A DNA stretch of 64,000 nucleotides from Streptomyces sp. 1331.2 (lineage in GTDB: Bacteria > Actinomycetota > Actinomycetes > Streptomycetales > Streptomycetaceae): assembly GCF_900199205.1 (NCBI RefSeq), contig NZ_OBMJ01000001.1, positions 7,309,001 to 7,373,000 on the forward strand, written 5' to 3'. The notes under the pieces are model-generated. The model was not told where the DNA came from and did no database searches. It saw only the letters and a list, made by a program, of their open reading frames with translations. Below are positions 57,471 through 64,000 of this stretch, one piece after another; positions within the stretch are counted from its first letter, which is position 1, and every line of letters begins with the position of its first letter. The position numbers and the translations under genes are program-made.

Positions 57471-57520
57471 GGCCCGTCGGCAGATCCGCGAACCCGGCCC
57501 GTCGGCAGATCCGCGAACCC
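57471..57520 (+). repeat. 25-bp tandem duplication between permease and hydrolase genes
   Basis: Two exact adjacent copies of a 25-bp unit starting GGCCCGTCGGCAGATCC. Directly after it an 11-bp unit (CCGCCGCACGG) is also doubled. They fill most of the 147-bp intergenic space, and their role is unknown. Confidence 0.85.
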
Positions 57521-57585
57521 GGCCCGCCGCACGGCCGCCGCACGGCCGGCAGAACGCGCCCCTCACCAGAAACGAGCACCTTGCG

Positions 57586-59331
57586 ATGACCGACGCCCCG
57601 ACCGGTCCGGCCTTCAACATCCACCACATCCCCTTCAGCAGCCACGGCTCCTGGTTCGGCGTCTCACCCGTGACCTCCGAGCACGTCCGCTCCCGGGACC
57701 TGCACCTGGTCTCCCACCAGAACGGCATGCACCCCGTCCTGCGCTTCGTTCCCGTCGCAGGCACGCACGGCGAGCGGGTCGAGACGCGCTGGACCGCCAC
57801 CTCAGGGCAGCTGACCTGGACCGGTCCGGACGGGCCGGACGGGCACATCGAGATGACCTACCAGTCGGCCGACACCCTGCGGCTGCGCGGCACCGGCCTG
57901 GGCCTGCGGATCTGCGCCTCGGCCGACCGGCTCACGCCGTTCAGCGGCACGTACTTCTACCAGGACCCGCTCGACGGCTCCCACGTCTTCACGTCCTACG
58001 AGTCCGGCCGTCGCTACCGCATCACCGTGCTCGCCGGGAAGGCGACGGACGTCCGCGGTGTCGAATCCCTCGGCGAGGCCGACCGCGGGCTGACGGTGAC
58101 CGGCGACGGTGACCTCCCGTGGGAGGCGGCCGTCGAGGAACTCGACACCGCGCGACCGCCCTACGTCCCGTCGGACACGCACGAGCGGGCGGTCGAGCGG
58201 GCCGCCCGGGTGTTCACCGAGTTCGCCGATGCCGTCACTCCCTGGCGCACCCCGGACACGCCGGCCGCCGAACTCGCCGCCTACGTGCTGTGGTCCGCGA
58301 CGGTGGCACCGGCCGGGTTCCTCCAACGCCCCGCCGTCCTGATGTCCAAACACTGGATGGACAAGGTCTGGAGCTGGGACCACTGCTTCAACGCCCTCGC
58401 CCTGGCCCCCGGAGCGCCGGAGCTGGCGTGGGACCAGTTCCGGATCATGTTCGACCACCAGGACGAGAGCGGCGCACTGCCCGACTCCGTGACCCACTCC
58501 GAGATCCTCCACAACTTCGTCAAACCCCCCATCCACGGCTGGGCCCTGCGCCACCTGCGAGGACGCCTGCCGCGCCCGCCGAGCCGCACCGAACTCAGCG
58601 AGGTGTACCACCGCCTCGAACGGTGGACCAGGTTCTGGCTCGATTCCAGGCGCGCTCCCGGCCAGACGCTGCCGCACTACCAGCACGGCAACGACAGCGG
58701 CTGGGACAACGCCACCACCTTCGACCCCGGACGCCTGCGGATCACCGCCGACCTCTCCGCCTTCCTGATCCTGCAGCTGCGTGAACTCGCCGATCTGGCC
58801 ACCGAGCTCGACCGTGCCGACGAAGCCGCCGCCTGGGCGCACTCGGCAGAAGCCCTCCAGGCCGCCGTGATCCGGGAACTGTGGACGGGCGAACGCTTCC
58901 AGGCCCGGTCCCCGCACACCGGCGCGGGCACCACCAGCCTGAGCCTGTTGGACCTGATGCCCGTCGTCCTCGGCGAGCACCTGCCCACCGGGATCAGCAC
59001 CCGGCTGGCCGCCCACATCGAGACCCACCTGACCGCCCACGGGCCGGCCACCGAGCGGCCCGACTCACCCCACTACCAGTCCGACGGCTACTGGCGCGGA
59101 CCGATCTGGGCACCCGCCACCGTCCTGATCGAGGACGGCCTGCGCCGCGCCGGGCACGTGGACCTGGCCGACGAGATCAGTGCCCGCTTCCGCGCCCTGT
59201 GCGAGAACTCCGGCTTCGCCGAGAACTTCGACGCCCTCACCGGCGAAGGCCTGCGTGACCGCGCCTACACCTGGACCGCCAGCAGCTACCTCCTCCTCGC
59301 CGAGGCACACGCATACCGCGACAGCCGCTGA
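57586..59331 (+). CDS. Cytoplasmic GH63-like (MGH1-like, clan GH-G) glycoside hydrolase
   Basis: A 581-residue protein without signal peptide. An N-terminal beta-sandwich (about 1-200) precedes an (alpha/alpha)6 barrel. Barrel motifs are KVWSWDHCFNALAL, FMFDHQDESGALPDS-like residues (IMFDHQDESGALPDS), GNDSGWDNATTFDPG with the probable acid, and DGYWRGPIWAPATVL. These match the mannosylglycerate hydrolase-like branch of GH63 enzymes, which cleave alpha-glucosidic or alpha-mannosidic bonds with inversion. It is the last gene of the LacI-controlled operon, so its substrate should be the oligosaccharide imported by the transporter. The exact linkage cannot be read from the sequence. Confidence 0.85.
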   Translation: MTDAPTGPAFNIHHIPFSSHGSWFGVSPVTSEHVRSRDLHLVSHQNGMHPVLRFVPVAGTHGERVETRWTATSGQLTWTGPDGPDGHIEMTYQSADTLRLRGTGLGLRICASADRLTPFSGTYFYQDPLDGSHVFTSYESGRRYRITVLAGKATDVRGVESLGEADRGLTVTGDGDLPWEAAVEELDTARPPYVPSDTHERAVERAARVFTEFADAVTPWRTPDTPAAELAAYVLWSATVAPAGFLQRPAVLMSKHWMDKVWSWDHCFNALALAPGAPELAWDQFRIMFDHQDESGALPDSVTHSEILHNFVKPPIHGWALRHLRGRLPRPPSRTELSEVYHRLERWTRFWLDSRRAPGQTLPHYQHGNDSGWDNATTFDPGRLRITADLSAFLILQLRELADLATELDRADEAAAWAHSAEALQAAVIRELWTGERFQARSPHTGAGTTSLSLLDLMPVVLGEHLPTGISTRLAAHIETHLTAHGPATERPDSPHYQSDGYWRGPIWAPATVLIEDGLRRAGHVDLADEISARFRALCENSGFAENFDALTGEGLRDRAYTWTASSYLLLAEAHAYRDSR

Positions 59332-59349
59332 CCGGCCGCCTCCGCAGCT

Positions 59350-59370
59350 CCGGGACCGCTCCGGTCCCGG
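59350..59370 (+). terminator. Hairpin terminator after the GH63-like gene
   Basis: A 9-bp stem CCGGGACCG/CGGTCCCGG with a 3-nt loop, 18 nt after the stop. Confidence 0.7.
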
Positions 59371-59406
59371 CACCTTCACCGCACTCCCATCCAGAGGAGC
59401 CGCACC

Positions 59407-61260
59407 ATGAGGTCACCCACCACACCTCCGAGGCCGACGACCCGCACCGGACGACGAGCCGCTTCGGCCGTCGCCGTCCTGCTGGCCGCACTGGCCGCGA
59501 ACCTGGTGTCCGCCGCGCCGTCACCGGCCGCCGACACCGCCGTCGCCGTCGACTTCTCCGCCGCCGGGGGCGCCCCCAACTACCGTGCCTCGGGCATGAT
59601 CTACGGGCTGACCCCCGACGGCTCGCAGCCGCCGGACCACTTCTTCAAGGACATCAAGTGGCACTTCGAGCGGGCCGGCGGCGCGCAGCTCAACGGTGGC
59701 GGCTACGCCACCAGCCTCGCCGACTACCAGACCCGCTGGAACGCCACCCTCGCCCAGTACAGGCGCACCGTCGCCCTCGGCGGCACGTTCGTCATCCTGC
59801 CGCACGACCTGTGGGGCGCCGACGGCACCACCAGCCAGGGCTTCCCCGGCGACAACGGCAACTGGACGCAGTTCGACAACTTCGTCAACCAGCTGATCTC
59901 CGACGTCAAGGCCAACAACATGACGGTGGAGTGGGACCTGTGGAACGAGCCGGACCTCAGCGGCTTCTGGGGCCGGTCCCAGAGCCAGTACCTGCAGATG
60001 TGGTCGCGGTTCCACGCCGCCGTGCGGGCCAACCTCCCCGGGCAGCTCATCGTCGGCCCCAGCACGGCGAATCCGCCCGGTGCGTCCAACACCTGGTGGA
60101 CCGCCTACCTGAACCACGTGAAGGCCACCAACTCCGCCCCTGACATCTACAGTTGGCACGCCATCCCGCACGACCCCGTTCCGGCCGTCGGCAACGCCAA
60201 CGCGACCCTCGCCGCCGCGGGCCTGACCAACTCCCGCCCGTACCAGATCAACGAGTACGCCGGGCTGGAGCAGCAGAACCCCGGTGGCGGCGGCTGGTTC
60301 ATCAGCCGCCTGGAGCGGGCCGGCGCCGACGGCCTGCGCTCCAACTGGGGAGGGGGCCCCGGCCTGCACGACTACGCGGCCAACCTGCTCACCAAGAACA
60401 GCTCCGGTCAGTACCTGCCGAAGGGCGAGTGGTTCCTCTACCGGTACTACGGCTCCCAGACCGGAAACATCGTGAACCTCACGCCCGGTACCAACACCGA
60501 CGGGCTGGCGACCAAGGACAACACCGCGCGCAACGCGAAGATCCTGCTGGGCGACAACGGCAACACCGGCAACGTCACCGTCAACCTCAACCGCCTCGAC
60601 ACCACCTCGGTGGTGGAGAACGGCCGGGTGCGCGCGGTCGTCCAGCGCATACCGAACAACGGCGGCGGCGCGGTGACGGGGCCGGTGACGGTCTCCGACC
60701 AGACGCTGACCGTGGCCGACAACTCGGCCTCGGTGAGCGTGCCGTGGACGGACGCCGCGGACGGCTACACCGTCACGCTGCTGCCACCGTCCAACACGAC
60801 CGTCTCCACCGTCGCGGTGGCACAGCACAGTGGTCAATGCCTGGACGACACCAACCTCAGCACCACCGACGCCACGCAGTACCAGCAGTACCTCTGCGAG
60901 GGCGGCTACCAGCAGATGCTGGACCTCAAGCCGGTCGCCGGCAGGGCGAACACCTACACCGTGGCCGACGAGTACAGCGGCAAGTGCCTGGACGTCTCGG
61001 GAGCTTCCACGACCGACGGAGCTGCCGTCATCCAGTGGACCTGCAGCGGCGGGACGAACCAGATGTTCACGCTGCAGCCGGTCACCGCGCTGGGCAGCAG
61101 CCAGGACTACCAGCTCGTCGCGGTGCACAGCGGCAAGTGCGTCGACGTCAGCGGGGTCTCGACCGTGGCGGGAGCCCTCGTCCACCAGTGGACCTGCGAC
61201 CCCGCGAGCGTGCTGAGCACCAAGAAGAACCAGATCTGGCGTCTGACCGGTAAGGCCTGA
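59407..61260 (+). CDS. Secreted GH39-like (clan GH-A) enzyme with C-terminal ricin-type CBM13
   Basis: A 617-residue exported protein with a long signal region (RAASAVAVLLAALAANLVSA). The catalytic domain has the clan GH-A pair: acid/base in EWDLWNEPDLSGFWG and nucleophile in YQINEYAGLEQQ. Around residues 340-460 a beta-sandwich follows (NARNAKILLGDNGNTGNVTV), as in GH39 enzymes. The last ~145 residues are a ricin-type lectin (HSGQCLDDTN, YSGKCLDVSG, HSGKCVDVSG). GH39 contains xylosidases, iduronidases and arabinose-related enzymes; the specificity here is not clear. The ATG follows AGAGGAG. It may be the extracellular counterpart of the neighbouring transport operon or part of arabinan use. 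Confidence 0.82.
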   Translation: MRSPTTPPRPTTRTGRRAASAVAVLLAALAANLVSAAPSPAADTAVAVDFSAAGGAPNYRASGMIYGLTPDGSQPPDHFFKDIKWHFERAGGAQLNGGGYATSLADYQTRWNATLAQYRRTVALGGTFVILPHDLWGADGTTSQGFPGDNGNWTQFDNFVNQLISDVKANNMTVEWDLWNEPDLSGFWGRSQSQYLQMWSRFHAAVRANLPGQLIVGPSTANPPGASNTWWTAYLNHVKATNSAPDIYSWHAIPHDPVPAVGNANATLAAAGLTNSRPYQINEYAGLEQQNPGGGGWFISRLERAGADGLRSNWGGGPGLHDYAANLLTKNSSGQYLPKGEWFLYRYYGSQTGNIVNLTPGTNTDGLATKDNTARNAKILLGDNGNTGNVTVNLNRLDTTSVVENGRVRAVVQRIPNNGGGAVTGPVTVSDQTLTVADNSASVSVPWTDAADGYTVTLLPPSNTTVSTVAVAQHSGQCLDDTNLSTTDATQYQQYLCEGGYQQMLDLKPVAGRANTYTVADEYSGKCLDVSGASTTDGAAVIQWTCSGGTNQMFTLQPVTALGSSQDYQLVAVHSGKCVDVSGVSTVAGALVHQWTCDPASVLSTKKNQIWRLTGKA

Positions 61261-61282
61261 CCGCCCTGGCCTGACCCGTGCC

Positions 61283-61325
61283 CGTGTGAGCCCGGCCGGG
61301 GGAGGGGCCCGGCCGGGCTCACACG
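61283..61325 (+). terminator. Strong terminator of the GH39-like gene
   Basis: A perfect 18-bp stem (CGTGTGAGCCCGGCCGGG and complement) with a 7-nt loop. It occupies the first part of a 310-bp gap whose remainder carries the second GH54 promoter and operators. Confidence 0.9.
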
Positions 61326-61391
61326 CGTTCGGCTGCGGCGCTCGGCGGGTCGGCTGCCCGACGGGCCGGCTACCCGACGGGCGGGTCTTCA

Positions 61392-61405
61392 TGTGAGCGT
61401 TAACA
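61392..61405. promoter_or_regulatory. Degenerate copy of the arabinofuranosidase operator
   Basis: TGTGAGCGTTAACA matches TGTTAGCGCTAACA at 12 of 14 positions and lies 10 bp upstream of the -35 box. With the perfect site 102 bp downstream it could support repression by looping. Confidence 0.5.
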
Positions 61406-61415
61406 GTACGAAGCC

Positions 61416-61444
61416 TTGACGGTGTCTCGGCTCCTGGCCATAGT
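61416..61444 (+). promoter_or_regulatory. Promoter of the second GH54 gene
   Basis: -35 TTGACG and -10 CATAGT with 17-bp spacing, the same as upstream of the first GH54 gene; the sequence GGCCATAGTGATG is shared. Confidence 0.8.
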
Positions 61445-61507
61445 GATGGTCGGCGCAGCACGGCAGGGGTGTCATCGTCGCCCTGCATGCCGCCTTTCCG
61501 GCCATAG

Positions 61508-61525
61508 ATTGTTAGCGCTAACAAT
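61508..61525. promoter_or_regulatory. TGTTAGCGCTAACA operator upstream of the second GH54 gene
   Basis: An 18-bp perfect palindrome ATTGTTAGCGCTAACAAT about 57 bp after the predicted transcription start and 45 bp before the ATG, at nearly the same distance from the promoter as in the first GH54 gene. Confidence 0.87.
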
Positions 61526-61570
61526 ATTGGACGCGTTCTTCCTTCCCCCCACCCGCGAAGGAGTTCGTTC

Positions 61571-63121
61571 ATGACCACACCATCGTGGCTGTGCCGCGCC
61601 CGGCGGGCGCTGCTGGCAGCCGGAACGACCGCTCTGCTCGTCGCCGGCCTGCTCACCGGCGCGGTCACCGCCTCCGGGGCCGCCACCCAGGGCCCGTGCG
61701 ACCTCTACGCCGCCGGCGGAACGCCGTGCGTTGCGGCGCACAGCACCACCCGGGCCCTGTACGGCGCGTACAACGGCCCGCTGTACCAGGTACGGCGGGC
61801 CTCGGACGGCACGCTGCAGGACGTCCGGGTGCTGTCCGCCGGAGGCGTTGCCGACGCCGCGGCGCAGGACTCCTTCTGCGCGGGCACCACCTGCACCATC
61901 ACCCGCGTCTACGACCAGACCGGTGACGGCAACACCCTGGTCTACCAGGGGACCGGCGGGACCGGCGGCGCCGACACGGCGGCCGTCGCGAACACGGAAG
62001 CGCTGAGCGTCGGCGGCCACAAGGCGTACGCGCTCTACATCAACCCCGGCAACAGCTACTTCGCCTACAGCTCCGCCGGGGGAGTGCCGACCGGCAGCGC
62101 GCCCGAGGGCGAGTACATGGTCACCAGCGGCACCCACGTCAACAACGGCTGTTGCTTCGACTACGGCAACACGGAGATCGACCACAAGGCCGACGGCAAC
62201 GGCGCCATGGACGCGATCAACTTCGGTACGGAGTGCTGGTTCGGCGGCTGCACCGGCACCGGACCGTGGGTGCAGGCGGACCTGGAGAACGGCCTGTTCT
62301 CCGGTGGCAGCAAGGCGTGGAACCCCGGCCAGGTTTCGCAGACCAGTCGCTTCGTCACCGCGATGCTCAAGAACGACGGCACCACCCGGCTGGCACTCAA
62401 GGGCGCCGACGCCCAGTCCGGGGGCCTGACCCAGCTCTACAGCGGCTCGCTGCCCAGCGGATGGAGCCCGATGCACAAGCAGGGCGCCGTCATCCTCGGC
62501 AGCGGCGGCGACTGCTGCCAGACCAACCGCAACGCGAGCGCGGGCACGTTCTACGAGGGCGCCATGGTCAAGGGCTACCCCTCGGACGCCACCGACACCG
62601 CGGTCCAGGCCAACATCGCCGCGGCCGGCTACCGCACCGCCATCCCCTTCACCCCCGGCGCGAAGGTGTCGCTCCGGGCCACCACCACCTGCTGCACCGG
62701 CGACTACCTGCGGCACGACACGAGCGACGACAAGGTGGTGATCGCGCCGGTGACCTCCGCCAGTTCCGCCACCGACAAGGGCAGCGCGACCTGGATCGTC
62801 CGGGCCGGCCTGGCGAACAGCAACTGCGTCTCCTTCGAGTCGGCCGACACGCCCGGCAGCTACCTCAGGCACTACGCGTTCCAGCTCCACCTCCAGCCCG
62901 ACGCCGGCACCAGCCAGTTCGCCGCCGACGCCACCTTCTGCGCCCAGCCAGGAAACGGCGGCACGGGCTACTCGCTCCAGTCCTTCAACTACCCGGCCAA
63001 GTACGTCCGCCACTACCGCCTCGCCGGCTACCTCGCGAGCGACGGCGGTGCCGACGCCTGGGACAACCCGTCGTCCTGGGCCCAGGACACCACCTGGCTC
63101 GCGGCCGCCCCCTGGAGCTGA
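61571..63121 (+). CDS. abfB: Secreted GH54 alpha-L-arabinofuranosidase with CBM42 (copy 2)
   Basis: A 516-residue paralogue of the first GH54 enzyme. It has a signal peptide (ARRALLAAGTTALLVAGLLTG...), the catalytic domain GPCDLYAAGGTPCVAAHSTT, Glu202 in NGCCFDYGNTE, GSGGDCCQTN as the equivalent of the acid-loop and a CBM42 (LRATTTCCTGDYLRHDTSDD, CVSFESADTPGSYLRHYAF). It is clearly diverged from copies 1 and 3 in the loop regions (GTECWFGGCTGTG), suggesting a different side-chain preference. Extra cysteines in GGDCCQ and ECWFGGC could form an added disulfide. The ATG follows GAAGGAG. It is controlled by the operator just upstream. Confidence 0.94.
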   Translation: MTTPSWLCRARRALLAAGTTALLVAGLLTGAVTASGAATQGPCDLYAAGGTPCVAAHSTTRALYGAYNGPLYQVRRASDGTLQDVRVLSAGGVADAAAQDSFCAGTTCTITRVYDQTGDGNTLVYQGTGGTGGADTAAVANTEALSVGGHKAYALYINPGNSYFAYSSAGGVPTGSAPEGEYMVTSGTHVNNGCCFDYGNTEIDHKADGNGAMDAINFGTECWFGGCTGTGPWVQADLENGLFSGGSKAWNPGQVSQTSRFVTAMLKNDGTTRLALKGADAQSGGLTQLYSGSLPSGWSPMHKQGAVILGSGGDCCQTNRNASAGTFYEGAMVKGYPSDATDTAVQANIAAAGYRTAIPFTPGAKVSLRATTTCCTGDYLRHDTSDDKVVIAPVTSASSATDKGSATWIVRAGLANSNCVSFESADTPGSYLRHYAFQLHLQPDAGTSQFAADATFCAQPGNGGTGYSLQSFNYPAKYVRHYRLAGYLASDGGADAWDNPSSWAQDTTWLAAAPWS

Positions 63122-63135
63122 CCGGCAGCCCCGCG

Positions 63136-63183
63136 CCGGGTCCCCTGCCGGGCCTGGTGCCGGGTCTCCTGCCGGGCCCGTGC
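63136..63183 (+). repeat. Degenerate 12-bp tandem repeat between GH54 copies
   Basis: Four successive units of the CCGGGTCYCCTG type follow the second GH54 stop. They can also fold into G/C-rich hairpins, so they may serve as the terminator. Confidence 0.6.
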
Positions 63184-63301
63184 CGAACAAGGCCGAAGCC
63201 GCACCGTCCCGGTGACGTCCGGGCTACCCGCGCCGCCCGCACGGCCGGACACCGGGACGTTCGTCCGCGCTCACCTCACCCACCCCGTGAAGGAGCTCCT
63301 C

Positions 63302-64000
63302 ATGATCAAACCGTGGATGCGGCGCCTGCGACGGGCGTTCCTGGCGGCCGGCACCACCACCGTGCTCGCCGCCGGCCTGCTCACCGCCGCGGCCGGGACG
63401 TCGCAGGCGGCCGCCCAGGGGCCGTGCGACCTCTACCGCGCCGGTGGCACGCCGTGCGTGGCCGCGCACAGCACCACCCGGGCCCTGTACGGGGCGTACA
63501 ACGGCCCGCTGTACCAGGTCAGGCGCGCCTCCGACAACGCGACCAGGGACATCGGCCTGCTGAGCACCGGCGGCTACGCCGACGCCGCCGCGCAGGACTC
63601 CTTCTGTGCCGGCACCAGTTGCGTCATCACCGTCCTCTACGACCAGTCCGGCAAGGGCAACCACCTCACCCAGGCGCTCAGGGGCCACTGGCCCGGGCCG
63701 GCCGACGGCGGGAACGACAACCTGGCCAACGCCGTCGAGGCGCCGGTCACCGTCGGCGGGCACAAGGCGTACGGCGTCCACGTCGCCCCCGGGACGGGCT
63801 ACCGGAACAACCACACCAACGGCGTCGCGACCGGCGACCAGCCCGAGGGCATGTACGCCATCTTCGACGGCACACACGTCAACGGCGGCTGCTGCTTCGA
63901 CTACGGCAACGCCGAGACGACCGGCAACGATGACGGCAACGGCACCATGGAGGCCCTCTACTTCGGCACCAGCAAGGGCTGGGGCTGGGGCAGCGGCAAC
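63302..64000 (+). CDS. abfB: Secreted GH54 alpha-L-arabinofuranosidase (copy 3, 3' end outside window)
   Basis: The first 233 codons of a third GH54 gene, open to the window edge. A signal peptide (RRAFLAAGTTTVLAAGLLTA...SQA) is followed by the GH54 domain; Glu205 lies in GGCCFDYGNAE. From GPCDLY onward it is nearly identical to copy 1, at DNA level too, including the leader CACCCCGTGAAGGAG and the first codons. It differs by a short insertion (LRGHWPGPADGGN) where copy 1 has a Gly/Ala-rich loop. There is no TGTTAGCGCTAACA site in the 180 bp upstream, so it is either co-transcribed with copy 2 or escapes that control. The CBM42 should follow beyond the window. Confidence 0.92.
   Translation, partial: MIKPWMRRLRRAFLAAGTTTVLAAGLLTAAAGTSQAAAQGPCDLYRAGGTPCVAAHSTTRALYGAYNGPLYQVRRASDNATRDIGLLSTGGYADAAAQDSFCAGTSCVITVLYDQSGKGNHLTQALRGHWPGPADGGNDNLANAVEAPVTVGGHKAYGVHVAPGTGYRNNHTNGVATGDQPEGMYAIFDGTHVNGGCCFDYGNAETTGNDDGNGTMEALYFGTSKGWGWGSGN

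Overview
The window is high-GC DNA with strongly GC3-biased coding frames, frequent GTG/TTG starts, twin-arginine and Sec-secreted carbohydrate-active enzymes, lectin-type (QxW) modules, LacI-family regulators and a perfect CebR-type box. Together these point to a soil actinomycete of the Streptomycetaceae (Streptomyces/Kitasatospora type). No rRNA, tRNA, transposase, phage gene or CRISPR array was seen. Almost the whole window is a plant cell wall polysaccharide utilisation region of about 40 genes.

Layout. (1) 1-7.7 kb: the 3' end of a GH3 beta-xylosidase-like gene, a secreted CE1 esterase with a CBM13, and a CUT2 sugar ABC operon of the galactofuranose type (ytfQ-ytfR-ytfT-yjfF) preceded by a CebR box and a TGTTAGCGCTAACA operator. 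(2) 7.8-11.6 kb: an oxidoreductase and a small monooxygenase, then an unusual cassette in which an ECF sigma factor gene lies between two inverted repeats of 638 bp. Each repeat encodes the same extracellular domain, once on a membrane-anchored protein and once on a secreted protein. (3) 11.8-32.6 kb: a cluster that best fits xyloglucan use. It has a secreted GH5 endoglucanase-type enzyme with a GH43, a CBM2-protein remnant, then a minus-strand operon (substrate-binding protein, two CUT1 permeases, LacI regulator, GH42 beta-galactosidase, GH36 alpha-galactosidase) and a divergent plus-strand set (GH3, CE7 acetyl esterase, GH1 beta-glucosidase, GH31 alpha-xylosidase). Paired TCGAAGCGCTTCGA-type operators lie between the two. 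(4) 32.7-38.9 kb: a secreted GH54 arabinofuranosidase under the TGTTAGCGCTAACA operator, a second GH31 and a second GH36. (5) 39.1-42.5 kb: a PucR-type regulator divergent from a ferredoxin-type reductase plus membrane acyl desaturase pair. (6) 42.5-51.0 kb: an L-fucose module, with a GntR regulator, L-fuconate dehydratase and CUT2 transporter in one operon, divergent from a secreted GH29 alpha-L-fucosidase. (7) 51.0-64.0 kb: a GH62 arabinofuranosidase, a LacI regulator divergent from a CUT1 transporter with a cytoplasmic GH63-like (MGH1-like) hydrolase, a secreted GH39-like enzyme, and two more GH54 arabinofuranosidase genes, the last cut by the window end.

How it works together (inference). 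Secreted enzymes (GH5, GH43, GH54 x3, GH62, CE1, GH29, GH39-like) open arabinoxylan, arabinan or xyloglucan outside the cell. Four ABC systems import the released sugars or oligosaccharides, and cytoplasmic GH1/GH3/GH31/GH36/GH42/GH63-like enzymes with CE7 finish hydrolysis. Four perfect copies of one 14-bp palindrome tie the arabinofuranosidases and the ytfQ-type transporter into one regulon whose regulator is probably outside the window. The two LacI regulators that are present appear to control their own divergent loci through a different, CGAA...TTCG-type site.
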